A stretch of 64,000 bases of DNA from Sycon ciliatum (GCF_964019385.1 NC_088654.1:26038228-26102227); one strand, 5' to 3'. Positions 20,722-32,884 are shown, counted from the stretch's first letter. Program-made: numbers and translations. Notes: a model not told the origin generated them from the letters alone.

Positions 20722-23700
20722 GTATGTGTGTGTGCGCGCGCGCGCGTGCTTGATCATTTTTCAGACCCGCTGGTCTCAACTCCATTTCCGGCTGAATTAG
20801 AATTGGATTTCTGCGCCGGATCTGAAAACAGGCCGGTGCTACAGGCTTCTATTCAAGTTACAGGGGCGTCGGAACCGCAACGGCCGGGGCGGCCATGGCC
20901 GCCCCACTTTCCGGGCCAATTTGGGGGGAGGGGGGTAAGTGCATGCAGTACATGCATGCATGCAGTACATGCAGTGCACATCTGTACGTGTGGTGACGTG
21001 GTGCAGTATGCCGTATTTCGCTGAACTTTGAAGTGCCTGCGTAACCTCTGGGTTCAGCTGCTCTAGCTGCTGGCTGCTGGTCGGTGACAACCGGACATGT
21101 CTAGTAACTGTTGCACATCTAACCTAATCTAGCATGCACCGTCGGATTCGCAACATAATCGGCGTTACTGCAGCAGGCAGGTTTTCCCTAACACTAGTCA
21201 CTACAGACAGCACGCCGTTCTGCTCCAACTTACTTAGTTTGATAAATTTAATTTGGTTTGATTATGGTGCGCTCATCATGGCGGAGGCTGAAGTAGTTCC
21301 TGATGCGCCCCATCAACCAAGAGGTTTTGACTTCCCGAAAAGAGAGTTTGAGAAGAAGTCTGTCGTGAAACGTGCTTTCCAGGCCAAGTGGTTTGATCGT
21401 TGGTCATGGCTGCATTATTCTGAGGCCAGAGATGTAGTGTTTTGTTTCACCTGCTTCCGCGCTCACGCAGAAGGAAAGTTGGTGTGGTCAGCTAATGCAG
21501 ATGGCGCGTTCATCGATATAGGCTTCTCGAATTGAAAAGATGCGACGATAAAGTACGATGCGCACCAGAACTCCAAGTGTCATAAGGAAGCTGTCCTGAA
21601 AGTTGTGAGTTTACCAGGCGCGGTAGTGGACATGGGAGAGAGCCAGTCAGCGCAACACCAGCGCGAGAAAGTAGAGAACCAGCACTGCTTCCTCAAGATA
21701 CTGTCCTCGCTGCGCTTTCTCGCACGCCAGGGACTACCATTACGTGATCACAGTGACGACTCCGACTCCAACTTCATACAGTTGTCAAGACTTGCGCTTG
21801 TCAAGACATAACTGGCATGCATTCGATCTCTTCCTGGCTATGATGGTCTTAGTGTGCACTGGTGGGCTGACAGTATCCCCCCCCCCCCTCCTAGGATCCT
21901 GCTGTAGTGTTCATTGTACTATTGCGTTCAATTGCCTAGCCGCCGTCCCCCCCCCCCCCCCCCTTCACAATTGGCCGCCCCACTTGCAATCTCCTTCCGA
22001 CGTACATTTTGTAGTTAGGCTTCTATTCGAACCAGGCCTTACTACGTATGTCAACACTAACACCAGGCTCATATGTCGACAGTGAATCTTGAAAATCAGT
22101 CTTCTACTTGTATTCAAAACAGGCTTCAATACGAGACAGGCTTTAATACAAGACAGTACAGCGTTTGTGAATGAAGTGTGGCTGCACTACTCGCACAGAA
22201 ATCACACAACCAAGTCCTTTTCTGCCGTTACGCAGACTTTCGTGTTAATAATATTAAAAAAAGAAGAAAAACTCATCAGACAGCATGAAAAGGACTTGGT
22301 TGTGTTATTGCTGTGTGAGTATGCTATTACTGACTGTGTCCACTGGACACACATAGAGAGCACTATACGCAGCCTGAGGATCTTATTCCACTGTCTAAAC
22401 AGTAGTTGCATATCGCCGGCATACCTTTCAGCCGAGCACAGCGGCAACACGCCACCGTTTCCGCCGCCGATCGCGTACAGGAGATTGTTGAGCACGACGA
22501 CGGCGACGCCGAGACGTTTCTCTCTCATCGGCGCCAGCCGAGTCCACTGGCCAGTCTCCGTGTCGTACCGCTCGGCAATGTTTAGACAGCTTACTCCATC
22601 CTGTCGGCATAGCAACAGCAATGACAAAACTCGTCACACACCTAGCTGCGTCTCATGTTTGGCATTTAAGTGTAAGTGGTCTTTGTAAAAATAAAAAATA
22701 AAAAAACAGTACCTGTGACTTGACATTCTGCCAAGATCTTCATCTGCTAATATATGGAGAGGAGGAGAATATTCGTTCGGTCATTGCACCGGCATTAGAG
22801 CAACTTGAATATGTTTGGAATAACAGCCATCAAAATGCAGTCACTCCTATTGAGTCATAATGAGTCATCAGCCTCCTACAATGGATTACTGTAAAAGCCA
22901 TAATATTTAACTAACGAAGTGCTAATCCTTACAAGTTAACGAGGAGAAATCTGTCGTTAAAATAGAAATCGATAATCGATACATAATTATACTGTTCCAT
23001 TGAGCGTTGAGAATGAGTTGAGTGAGAATCATGCGTTACCTTTGGTACACGTAAACCAGTCAATTTACAATTCCCTCATAAGCAAATTCTGATAATTCGA
23101 ACCTCGAACTGGACATGTCCGGTTAATTAGAAGTCCCACAGATTCCACTTACATAGAAAATGCGCGGGGTTTGTGCTGATAATTCGAAGTTAGCAAAATG
23201 TAATCCGAAGCCTTTCAGTGTACACTGTACTGGTCAGTTCAGTTTGCATGAGCAGGCTGTGCCGGTCAGTTCAGTATCTGTGAAATCTGTGTCTAAGGTC
23301 CATAGCGCAACCGAGTCTGCGTGACCATGAGAGCATTTTGGCATACATATTGTGTTGTGGGTGCATGTTTGGATAATTCGAATGTCCGGATAATTAGAAG
23401 TTTTTCCTGGCATTTTGAGTAGGGCTGAAACAATTATACCGATAACTCGCATATCGATCGTTAACCCTTATCCGACCGGCCAGTCAAAAATCGACGACTA
23501 TCCGTCGATGACTTTAACAAGCTATAACTCACTTATTTTTCCTCGAATCTGCACCATTTTGGTCTCAAAAGAAGCTGGAAAGACCCACCATTCATTTGCA
23601 AAAGACCGGAGCGTCTTAGCATCTTTCAAAGAGAAGTTATAGGTCTCTGAGTGAGGTCTGTTTTCATACCGCGTACGAAACAAGTTTGCAGATGGTGTAA

Positions 23701-26700
23701 CATTGGAAATGATTATATTGCCCTCCTAAAACTTTGCCTGGATGCTTCCCTGATGGTATATTCAAAACGTGTCACCATGAAAGTACAAAATTAAGACTAC
23801 AAATGGTCCACATGTCGATGAGCCGCACTTCTCTTCAAAAAATGGAATTGGAGATGGATTTTGTTCGTCTTACAAATAAAGGCTAGACTTGAAACTGCTT
23901 CTAGAGAATTCCTCATGGCTCAAGCTTTCCAAAAAGCCCAAGTTTGCCAATATCACCCAAGGGAAACTAAAGTTATCAACAAAATGAGTCGCGGCGTCTC
24001 GCTAGGACTGAGAATTTGGCCACTTTGACGGTCGGATAAGGGTTAAGAGTGCAATCGATAATCGTTGGTGTTCAAAACGAGTGCTAACGATTTTTTATGC
24101 ATGTATATGAGTGACAGTATTCTAGCCCTTGCACTCCATCCGATAGTGAATACGAGTACAATCATGTACTTTCAAGCGCAGTAAAATTGATTTGTGGCTT
24201 TGAAAGAGATCAGGAGAGAATACTCTTTGTCTTTTCAGTTCATTTGCGGGAAAGGTCGGAGATAAGAGCAGTTGCCGGAGGGTGATGACAAGATTCTTCG
24301 CTCTAGAAACAACATGAAATTCTCTAGGTCATGTTGATAAACCAGCCAGATGTCTACAGATGTCAACAGTGCAGTGCCACAAATTTCTAACGTAGCAAAG
24401 GTATCGTGGAATTTTTTCATAAACTGGTGTTCGAGGTACACGGTAGAGCCGACAAGAATCGATAAAACCAATATATCGATCGTTAATGATATTGGTTGAT
24501 CGTTTCAGCCCTAATTTTGAGGTTCGAATTATCAGGATTCCACCTGTATTCACCTCGTTAGAAAAATGGCTTTTACAGTGTGCAAGTACTTTCAAGTGCG
24601 GAGCACAGTTAACGCAGGCAAGCACTTACCTGTCCGCCAACAGCGTATATACAGCTGTCTATGACGCCGATACCAACGCTGGTGCGCACCTCGCAGCTGG
24701 GTGACACGACACACGCCTGCCATGTATCGTCCTTTGGGTTGTACCTAGGCAAATCACATGACCAGACAGGCCAGTCACATGACCAGCCAGGCCAGTCACA
24801 TGACCAGCCAGGCCAGTCACATGACCAGCCAGGCCAGTCACATGACCAGACAGGCCAGTCACATGACCAGACACATGACCAGACAGGCCAGTCACATGAC
24901 CAGACAGGCCAGTCACATGACCAGACAGGCCAGTCACATGACCAGACAGGCCAGTCACATGACCAGACAGGCCAGTTTCAGTTTAGAGAGAGAATGCAAG
25001 TTGAGCACATACATGTGTATGTGGCATGGCGATGGAGAGTGAGTGCATTGTCAGTTGTATGCCCTTGAAGAGGGTGGAGAGCAGAGAACAGCACTTGTAC
25101 GCAGGGACGTAGGAGGGGTTTTGGAAGTGGTACGACCGAAGGTCGGTGCGGCCGAAGGCCGTGTTGGAGGGTGACCTCCCCCCGGGAAAATTTTGTAAAG
25201 AGACACAAAACCCTGCGTTCTGGGAACTTCTGGCACACTTGTTTGTTTTGTTTGTTTAGCTATATTTTACTTCACCAGAACAAGCACAGGCAAAATCTGC
25301 CTTCTCACTGGGCGTATTGCCACAGTTCTCGCAAAATGATGAAGGTTCTGGCGCAGTGTGCAGTCGAGTCGAGTACAGTACTCAGTACGACTGCAGATGC
25401 ATAGCAGATCTACGAGTACGAGTCTAGAAAAAGGTCAAAGTCTGATGCGCATATGCATCGATGGATCCTGATATTTTTATTACGGTTTTGCACGTTCCGG
25501 ACAGACCACGCTTTTCGAAAAGTGGTACGGCCATGGTCGTACCAGTCGTAGCGGGTACTACGCCCCTGGGATGCATGGGTCAAACCTGGCTCGGCCAACA
25601 TTGCCAGGGAGGGACGGTGAGGGATCGAGAGAGGAAGGGAGATAGAGATAGATAGAGATAGATAAAGAGAGAGGGGGGGGGGGACAGAGACGGGTCACAC
25701 ATTTGTCAGCTGCAAACAACCTCTAGCTGTAAGTACATGTACGCGTATCATCAATGCATGCACTGTGCATGGCCTGTATGCAGGCCAAGCTGCACTGTGC
25801 ATGGCCTGTATGCAGGCCAAGCTGCACTGTGCATGGCCTGTATGCAGGCCAAGCTGCACTGTGCATGGCCTGTATGCAGGCCAAGCTGCACTGTGCATGG
25901 CCTGTATGCAGGCCAAGCTGCACTGTGCATGGCCTGTATGCAGGCCAAGCTGCACTGTGCGTGGCCTGTATGCAGGCCAAGCTGCACTGTGCATGGCCTG
26001 TATGCAGGCCAAGCTGCACTGTGCATGGCCTGTATGCAGGCCAAGCTGCACTGTGCATGGCCTGTATGCAGGCCAAGCTGCACTGTGCATGGCCTGTATG
26101 CAGGCCAAGCTGCACTGTGCATGGCCTGTATGCAGGCCAAGCTGCACTGTGCATGGCCTGTATGCAGGCCAAGCTGCACTGTGCATGCGGCCTGTACTGA
26201 TGATGCAGGCCAAGCTGCACTGTGCATGGCCTGTATGCAGGCCAAGCTGCACTGTGCATGCGGCCTGTACTGATGATGCAGGCCAAGCTGCACTGTGCAT
26301 GGCCTGTATGCAGGCCAAGCTGCACTGTGCATGGCCTGTATGCAGGCCAAGCTGCACTGTGCATGGCCTGTATGCAGGCCAAGCTGCACTGTGCATGGCC
26401 TGTATGCAGGCCAAGCTGCAGGCTGTGCATGGCCTGTATGCAGGCCAAGCTGCACTGTGCATGGCCTGTATGCAGGCCAAGCTGCACTGTGCATGGCCTG
26501 TATGCAGGCCAAGCTGCACTGTGCATGGCCTGTATGCAGGCCAAGCTGCACTGTGCATGGCCTGTATGCAGGCCAAGCTGCACTGTGCATGGCCTGTATG
26601 CAGGCCAAGCTGCACTGTGCATGGCCTGTATGCAGGCCAAGCTGCACTGTGCATGCGGCCTGTACTGATGATGCAGGCCAAGCTGCACTGTGCATGGCCT

Positions 26701-27345
26701 GTATGCAGGCCAAGCTGCACTGTGCATGGCCTGTATGCAGGCCAAGCTGCACTGTGCATGCGGCCTGTACTGATGATGCAGGCCAAGCTGCACTGTGCAT
26801 GGCCTGTATGCAGGCCAAGCTGCACTGTGCATGGCCTGTATGCAGGCCAAGCTGCACTGTGCATGGCCTGTATGCAGGCCAAGCTGCACTGTGCATGGCC
26901 TGTATGCAGGCCAAGCTGCACTGTGCATGGCCTGTATGCAGGCCAAGCTGCACTGTGCATGGCCTGTATGCAGGCCAAGCTGCTATACAGGCCGGTGTCT
27001 AACCACTGTGTATACGATTTGTAAAGTGGGCATGTCGTGAAAACAAATGGTGCAGAAATGACGCCGACACTGCATTCTGAAGTGTGCAAGCTGGCTGCAG
27101 ATTCCTTATTTCTGTGAGTTGACTAACCTCTCGATACTGTTGAGGTAATGTGTGCCATCATGACCTCCCATGGCATACAGGTATCGACCCACGGCGGCCA
27201 GACCCACACCACAGCGCTTCTTGGACATGCTGCATATGCTGGACCACTCGTCTTTCGGCCAATCGTACCTGCACACACGCACACACATATTCATACACAC
27301 ACGTACACACACGCACACACACATATATGCACACACAGACACACA

Positions 27346-27397
<52 letters not shown>

Positions 27398-27511
27398 GCA
27401 GATCTGCCCATCGCGAAACCGATGATAGCGAACAGCTATGTTAGACATAGCAATTTGTGCTGGGAGTACACCATTCAACAGCTTGCAAGGCTGATGAATT
27501 GACTGCCACTG

Positions 27512-27596
<85 letters not shown>

Positions 27597-27609
27597 ACAC
27601 ACACATACA

Positions 27610-27682
<73 letters not shown>

Positions 27683-30600
27683 CGGCAACGTGGAAAGAAA
27701 ACGCTTGTTAAAAAAAAGATGGGAAATGACAGTTCGCATGAGCTATCGTCAGATTAACTTACCCAAAGCCATAGCCAGAAGCTTTTTTTGCGATGCGACA
27801 CGCGATGCGACGTGATCTGCAACGGATGTGTGCGATGCGAACTCGCGAAATACCATTCACAGAAGAAGTCAGCGATGCGATAACGTCTTGCTGATTTGGG
27901 TACGTCACCATGATATTCGTGCGGTTTGGTACAACTTGTACAAATTTATAGGCAACTCTTGAACCTTTGTACAACTTTGCTGTAGAAATGGTCAAATCGT
28001 ACGCCAAATCGCTTGTCGCATCGCAAAAGTTGAGCAAAGCTCAACTTCTGCGATGGCCCAGTTGCGGCAGTTGCGTGGGGTGCGAGATGGCTGCGATTTG
28101 GGGATTTCCCGGTTTCGCGACAGTCGCATCGCGAAGCTTCTGTGAATCCCGCTTAACATCTCATACTGTGGGTCACTAACCTCTCTGCTTCCGCCAGCGC
28201 CTCTCCCGCACACCACCCGCCCACCGAGTACAGCACAGCGTTGTGTCGCGGTTGACGAGGCTCGGTGCTTAAGACCACAACGCCGGCACCAGCGACGGCT
28301 GCTGCACCAGCGACTACCCCGGTACCCGTACTGGATGTCTGCAGGGCAGATACAGATCCAGCAGCGGCCGCTGTCGCCGCTGATGCAGCAGCAGCCGCCG
28401 CAGCCGTGGCAACAGCGGTGCGCGTCCTCGTCTCCGGCAGCAGAAGAAAGTTCTTAGCCTGGTCGACGAGATCGCGACAGCGCTCGCACTGGCGTACTTC
28501 CGGCTCCATGCCCAGCTGAACTAGACACTGCAGCCACAACGGCACACAGTAGGACAGTATGAGAGATAACAACAGAACACAGTATGAGTGACAACAACAG
28601 CACAAATTGTGTGCGCCACAACACAGACAGCATCGGCAAGCGTGATCACACTCGAGGAAACACAATGACAACAGAGCCGTTGAAGTGTTCACATCTTTGC
28701 GGCGTGTGTGCGTGACAACGACAGCAGGCACAGGCATTGGTGCACGTGATCACATAATATGATGACAGGGCCTGTGATGACAGGGCATGTGATGACAGGG
28801 CATGTGATGACAGGGCATGTGATGACAGGGCATGTGATGGCAGGGCATACGATGCCAGGTCATGTGATGACAGGGCATGCGATGACAGGGCATGCGATGA
28901 CAGGGCATGTGATGACAGGGCATGCGATGACAGGGCATGTGATGACAGGGCATGTGATGACAGGGCATGCGATGGCAGGGCATGTAATGGCAGGGCATGC
29001 GATGCCAGGGCATGTGATGGCAGGGCATGCGATGCCAGGGCATGTGATGGCAGGGCATGCGATGCCAGGGCATGTGATGGCAGGGCATACGATGCCAGGG
29101 CATGTGATGACAGGGCATGCGATGGCAGGGCATGTGATGGCAGGGCATACGATGCCAGGTCATGTGATGACAGGGCATGCGATGCCAGGGCATGCGATGC
29201 CAGGGCATGTGATGACAGGGCATGCGATGCCAGGGCATGTGATGGCAGGGCATGCGATGCCAGGGCATGTGATGATAGGGCATGTGATGACAGGGCATGT
29301 GATGGCATGCCAGCAGGGCATACGATGCCAGGTCATGTGATGACACGGCATGCAACGACAGGGCATGTGATGGCAGGGCATGTGATGAACACTGAAACCA
29401 ACATACCGTATTTCCGCAAATAAAAGGCCTTCCTCGTATACAACGCCTTCCTCGTACACAAGGCCGGGGCAGGGGGGATTGAAAAAATAAAAGACCGTTT
29501 CCGATTAGAAGACCGGGCCTACTAAATGAGTCTTTGTTCTTGTGTTAAAAATAGAAGACCGTGCTCAAACTGTGGGAAAAAATAGAAGACCGTGCTCAAA
29601 CTGTGTAGAAGAAAATGGAAGAACGGGGGTAAAACTGTGTGGCGAGAAATAGAAGACCGGGGTCAAACTGGGTTGAAAGAATAAAAGACCCTCCTCGAAT
29701 ACAAGACCGTCCTCGATTATAAGGCCGGGTTAGGACGAGGTTGAAAAAATAGTAGGCCGGCCTACTATTTGTGGAAATACGGTAGCCAGATGCCCTCTAG
29801 AAGACCAGAAGCACCAGGCATGGTTTCTCAGTTTAATGAAATAGAATTCACCGAAGAAGTGACCCATGCAAATCATTTTCTTACAATAATATCCCGATCT
29901 CATTTTCCCCTTTCACTTCCTTTCTTTTCTGTCTGACATGCACACGCACGCACATAGACGCACACGCACACACACACGGGCGCGCACACTCACTCACCCA
30001 CGCCACATTAAACCCAGATAACAGCTTACGGCTGGTGGCAGGAGTGCCAGGCGGACTTTGGCCAGTAACTCGCAGAGGTACGCTTGCCTCGTCTCCGCGT
30101 CCGCTCGCAGCCACAGGAAGATGTCCACAAGCAGGCTCTCTTCACTCACGGCGTTCACCTCATTGTTGGCCAGCAGGTCACGGTACAGTTGCCACGGCAA
30201 CTCCATGAAGTCGCGGCGACAGTGCGACATCAGCGAGGCATAGTTCTCGCATGCGCACGCCTCCGCCTGGGTGCGCAGCAGTGCGCAGTCGTACGTGTGC
30301 GCAAAGCGCAGCACACCCAGGCAGTTGTGACTGTCCAGCTGGCCGGACAGGTAACTGCAGCACATGTCGACGACGGGCAAGATCTGCAGCTGACGGGCCG
30401 CCGGCAGCAGAAACTGGACGTTGTTGTTGCCAATGGTGATCTCACCCGAGTACAGATAAGCCAGCAGGGACTGGAGACAGTTGGCGGACACTCCGGGCAA
30501 CTCCACGACGTCCTGACTTGCCTCGCGTAACTGCCCCATGAACATGGCGTTGAAGTACGGCGATCCGCAGCAGAGCACCACGCGGTGAGCCGCGAACGAC

Positions 30601-30983
30601 TGTCCCCCGCCGGCCGCCACCAGGCGTACGTCGCACAGCTGGTGGCGTGCGCGGAAACCGTCCAGCGACGTCGCAAGCTCGTGCGAGTGCGCGTACCGCG
30701 TCTCCGATACGGCGCCGGGGCCAATCCACTCCGCCAGCGTTCCCGCCGCTTCGCCCTCGTCCTCGCCCTCGCTGCTGCGGTCGTGGCCGAGTGTAGAGCT
30801 GCTGTGACGTGTCAGAGCAGCCTGTGATGCACTATGTGTACTGGACGCACGCTCCACTGGCGCTGGCCAGTTCATTAGCTCTGGCCTATTCTGTTCCTGC
30901 TGCTGCGGAATGGGATGCTCACCAGAGATACTCCCTGAAGTGCTTGTGCCCGATACCTGGTCTTCCGTCGATTGCGCAGACAT
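20106..30983 (-). CDS. BTB-BACK-Kelch protein (KLHL family), six exons
   Basis: The exons are 30983-30030, 28527-28181, 27268-27128, 24744-24630, 22600-22425 and 20529-20106. All borders are AG/GT and the phases fit, giving 718 residues. KLHL proteins are substrate adaptors of Cullin-3 ubiquitin ligases. A disordered N-terminus (1-105) is followed by BTB (about 108-217, with [16 protein letters not shown]), then BACK, finished by exon 2 ([20 protein letters not shown]). A poly-Ala/Thr linker precedes six Kelch blades, each with a GG pair and a Y-x(n)-W pair. Blades are split across exons at a recurrent AG/G phase in E-R-Y. Introns are filled with minisatellites and transposons. I cannot tell which vertebrate KLHL it is orthologous to. 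Confidence 0.93.
20540..20745. repeat. (CA)n then (TG)n microsatellites
   Basis: A short (CA)n at 20540-20557 (TG on the KLHL transcript, next to exon 6) and a longer TG/CG alternating tract at 20648-20745. The latter is alternating purine-pyrimidine. Confidence 0.9.
21278..21812 (+). pseudogene. hAT-type transposase fragment with TTF zinc finger
   Basis: Starting at [19 protein letters not shown], the frame matches the zf-TTF start of hAT-like transposases ([45 protein letters not shown]). The expected W after GFSN is a TGA stop at about 21532. The frame then continues with [20 protein letters not shown] and [20 protein letters not shown]. Most of the catalytic domain is missing. It lies in the last KLHL intron in the opposite orientation. 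Confidence 0.75.
22203..22308. repeat. Inverted repeat (hairpin)
   Basis: CACACAACCAAGTCCTTTTC (22204-22223) pairs with GAAAAGGACTTGGTTGTGTT (22287-22306) across an AT-rich loop, about 120 bp downstream of the KLHL exon 5 donor. Confidence 0.7.
22425..22600 (-). CDS. KLHL exon 5 (Kelch 3-4)
   Basis: 176 nt encoding [19 protein letters not shown] to [10 protein letters not shown]; acceptor CCGACAG, donor GTATGC, ending in phase 2. Confidence 0.92.
23089..24536. mobile_element. Three-level nested transposon
   Basis: Outer level: inverted ends CTGATAATTCGAACCTC (23089-23105) and its complement (about 24520-24536), resembling pogo/Tigger-type repeats. Middle level: 23420-24513, ends TAGGGCTGAAAC, flanked by a perfect 8-bp duplication ATTTTGAG (23412-23419 and 24514-24521), which marks it as hAT. 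Inner level: 23465-24042, ends CCCTTATCCGACCG, flanked by TTAA on both sides (23461-23464, 24043-24046), which marks it as piggyBac-like. All are non-autonomous. They lie in the intron between KLHL exons 4 and 5. Confidence 0.85.
24630..24744 (-). CDS. KLHL exon 4 (Kelch 2-3)
   Basis: 115 nt encoding [13 protein letters not shown] to CIYAVGGQ; acceptor GCCTAG, donor GTAAGT, ending in phase 0. A 21-bp minisatellite starts about 14 bp upstream of the acceptor. Confidence 0.92.
24758..24978. repeat. 21-bp minisatellite
   Basis: About ten units of CCAGACAGGCCAGTCACATG plus A, with a CAGCC variant block at the start. Its stop-free frames (GQSHDQT or TGLSGHV repeats) are incidental. Confidence 0.95.
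25765..26990. repeat. 32-bp minisatellite, about 38 copies
   Basis: Each unit contains GGCCTGTATGCAGGCC, a 6-bp stem with a TATG loop, followed by AAGCTGCACTGTGCAT. Four units are longer, with GCGGCCTGTACTGATGATGC. Because 32 is not a multiple of three and the unit has no stops, frames stay open on both strands (up to 464 codons). These are not genes. It lies in the intron between KLHL exons 3 and 4. Confidence 0.97.
27128..27268 (-). CDS. KLHL exon 3 (Kelch 1-2)
   Basis: 141 nt from G-TAC-GAT ([14 protein letters not shown]) to NSIER; acceptor GTGTGTGCAG, donor GTTAGT. TG-rich sequence lies directly upstream. Confidence 0.92.
27329..27682. repeat. (CA)n microsatellites
   Basis: Two long CA tracts, 27329-27396 and 27517-27682, upstream of KLHL exon 3 and reading (TG)n on the KLHL transcript. 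Confidence 0.97.
27776..28143. mobile_element. MITE with GCGATGCGAC-type ends
   Basis: AGAAGCTT...GCGATGCGAC at the left (from about 27778) is inverted as GTCGCATCGCGAAGCTTCT at the right (to about 28141). GCGATGCGA repeats several times inside. About 370 bp, non-coding, in KLHL intron 2. Confidence 0.6.
28181..28527 (-). CDS. KLHL exon 2 (end of BACK, poly-Ala linker, Kelch 1 start)
   Basis: Acceptor GGCTGCAG before TGT CTA GTT; donor GTTAGT at 28180. It ends in phase 2 inside the E-R of Kelch blade 1 ([18 protein letters not shown]). A long Ala/Thr-rich low-complexity insert lies between BACK and the propeller. Confidence 0.9.
28758..29395. repeat. 15-bp minisatellite, about 42 copies
   Basis: Units of GATGACAGGGCATGT, with variants GATGGCAGGGCATGC and GATGCCAGGGCATGC. 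The period is divisible by three, so long M-T-G-H-V or H-A-L-S-S frames arise. It lies in KLHL intron 1. Confidence 0.97.
29406..29782. mobile_element. TA-flanked MITE (CCGTATTTCC ends)
   Basis: Left end CCGTATTTCCGCAAATA and right end ...TATTTGTGGAAATACGG are inverted, each bordered by TA (29404-29405, 29783-29784). The interior has imperfect direct repeats of an (A)AATAGAAGACCG motif. Non-coding, in KLHL intron 1. Confidence 0.75.
30030..30983 (-). CDS. KLHL exon 1 (BTB and most of BACK)
   Basis: 318 codons from [10 protein letters not shown] to [10 protein letters not shown], closed by a GTAAGC donor at 30029-30024. A second donor (GTGAGT, 29997) would add [10 protein letters not shown] and break the BACK domain, so the first is preferred. 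Confidence 0.92.
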
Positions 30984-31075
30984 TGTTGGTCGCTCAGCGC
31001 TCCGGCCCGGACGGAGGGACCTGCGGTATTAGTGTCAACGGGTCTGCTCGCGAGGTGCAAGAGAGTTGCCGCCAG

Positions 31076-31267
<192 letters not shown>

Positions 31268-31426
31268 GGTTCGTGTGTGAGCGGCAGGCTAGTGAGTGTG
31301 TTCCAAACTACCCAACGACTACATAGCGTTAGACGGGCTCAACCGCCACTGCACTGGCACGGTCACCAAGCTACGTACACAGCCACAGTGCGCTTTTGCG
31401 ATTGATCGTGCTAGCGGTACTGGTTG

Positions 31427-31570
31427 ATGTCAGTGAAACCCAACGCTAGAGCGCTAGTAGAGGTCGAGTCTCCAGACGGGAATCGCCGAGCCACCACCGG
31501 TCACGTGTCGGTTTGCACCTCTGCAACAAAGGCCACCACTGCCGCACTGGCTCTGCAGGCTACAGCACAA
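31427..31570 (+). CDS. Possible first exon of an unknown plus-strand gene
   Basis: ATG at 31427 opens 48 codons (MSVKPNARALVEVESPDG...) that run into a strong donor, GCACAA/GTAAGT, in phase 0. It is divergent from KLHL. I do not recognise the protein and found no following exon, so this is a weak call. Confidence 0.2.
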
Positions 31571-32704
31571 GTAAGTTTCAGTAATCTTGCCCGGCCGGCC
31601 GATTTGCCTGACATGACATGCCCAACCATGAAAGCGACTATCGCGCGTTTCAGTTTCTTTTATTTTTCCTTCTAACTTTTGGCATATCTCCTGCACAGCT
31701 CGCTTCGAAAGTTTACGAAACAGCCACTACACGGCTACACGCGTAATCGAGTCAGGTCAAGGCCAGCTGCAAGAAGCTGGCGGAACAGCGCTCGATCTAC
31801 AAAATTTAATAATTGTAGGCGGCCATGCGCCAGTCTTTGACCAGCGACACACTACATGTATGTATTATGTGCACAGACAGTAGTAAGACTTAGTACTCGT
31901 AGTCGTAATTTTATTAGACGTTCGACGCTAGATCCAGTATTTTTTTAGGCCTGCGATATGTGCGTGCGTGAAATCAATATTTTTTCCAACTCGAAATTTT
32001 GTCTCCAATCCAGGCGCGCATACATGCCCGCGCCCGCCGATTGCCCGGCCCGCGCCCTGACATGATGGTAGTGCTCATTGACATTGGCCATAATATTAAT
32101 AATGCAAATCAGGGACAAAAACGGGGTCTACCGTAGATCTACGAGTATGCAGCATGCATGGTTCTGAACGAGTACCGCGCAGGTGTTGACGCTGTGCGAC
32201 ATAATAATATTAGTCGAGTACGAGTACTATTTCGAGGACGATCGAGTGAAACTAAAACTAAAAAAATGAAGAACGTGTCTGCTCCGAACGTCGGAGCTCG
32301 CGCTTCCTGCCGACTGACTTGACACTTGACTAACTCACGACTGTGTCTGGAGCACACGAGAAGCCCGTCGAACCTTCCACTCGGCAAATCTGCAAGAGAG
32401 CAACACGCCCTGCTCAATGCACAGACAGTTTTGGGGAATTCGCCCCTCCTAAATGAAGGTGAGTGTCCAATCAGTGCCCAACTGAACTCCAATGCCCGCC
32501 CCATCGTGGAAACCGATACGTCATCGGAGAGATCCTCGGAGGCGAAGGTCGACAAGCGAACTAGGTGCTGATGCGAACCCATTCCATCACAGACGAATAC
32601 GACCTCCCCCATGGCCCACTTGTACTTGTGTGCAAGCTGACTGGCCAGGCGCTAGGCGCCGCTGCAGCGCTGGCAGGCAGTCATGTACTACACTAGTACT
32701 GACG
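31571..32704. other. No gene recognised
   Basis: AT-rich stretches with short open frames on both strands. The minus frame 32139-32612 (157 codons) has no recognisable similarity. Confidence 0.4.
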
Positions 32705-32884
32705 ATGGAGTCCGGCATCGGTGGAGTAAACCATTGCCAACGATGCACGCAACTCCAAGCTCACCTGGCCACACTCTTCCTCTTCTTGCTTTCTGCTGCT
32801 TTCCAAGCGATGGCTTCCCAAGATGACTGGTGGTACTGCTACAGTAGTAACTGGGTGTATCAGCATCTAGGATGCGGTTGTTGA
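32705..32884 (+). CDS. Small candidate secreted Cys-rich peptide
   Basis: 59 codons from MESGIGGVNHC to HLGCGC and a stop. A hydrophobic segment (LATLFLFLLSAAFQAMA) could be a signal peptide, leaving a short mature part rich in Trp, Tyr and Cys. No homology was recognised; it may be chance or part of a larger spliced gene. Confidence 0.2.
   Translation: MESGIGGVNHCQRCTQLQAHLATLFLFLLSAAFQAMASQDDWWYCYSSNWVYQHLGCGC

Noticed and set aside
25695..27089. Overlapping open frames of 400-464 codons on both strands
   Set aside because: They are translations of a stop-free 32-bp minisatellite in all frames; no start context, no non-repeat flank, and they lie in a KLHL intron.
29994..30029. Longer KLHL exon 1 using the GTGAGT donor at 29997
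   Set aside because: It would insert [10 protein letters not shown] into BACK and change the phase; the GTAAGC donor at 30029 gives the conserved join to CLVQLG.
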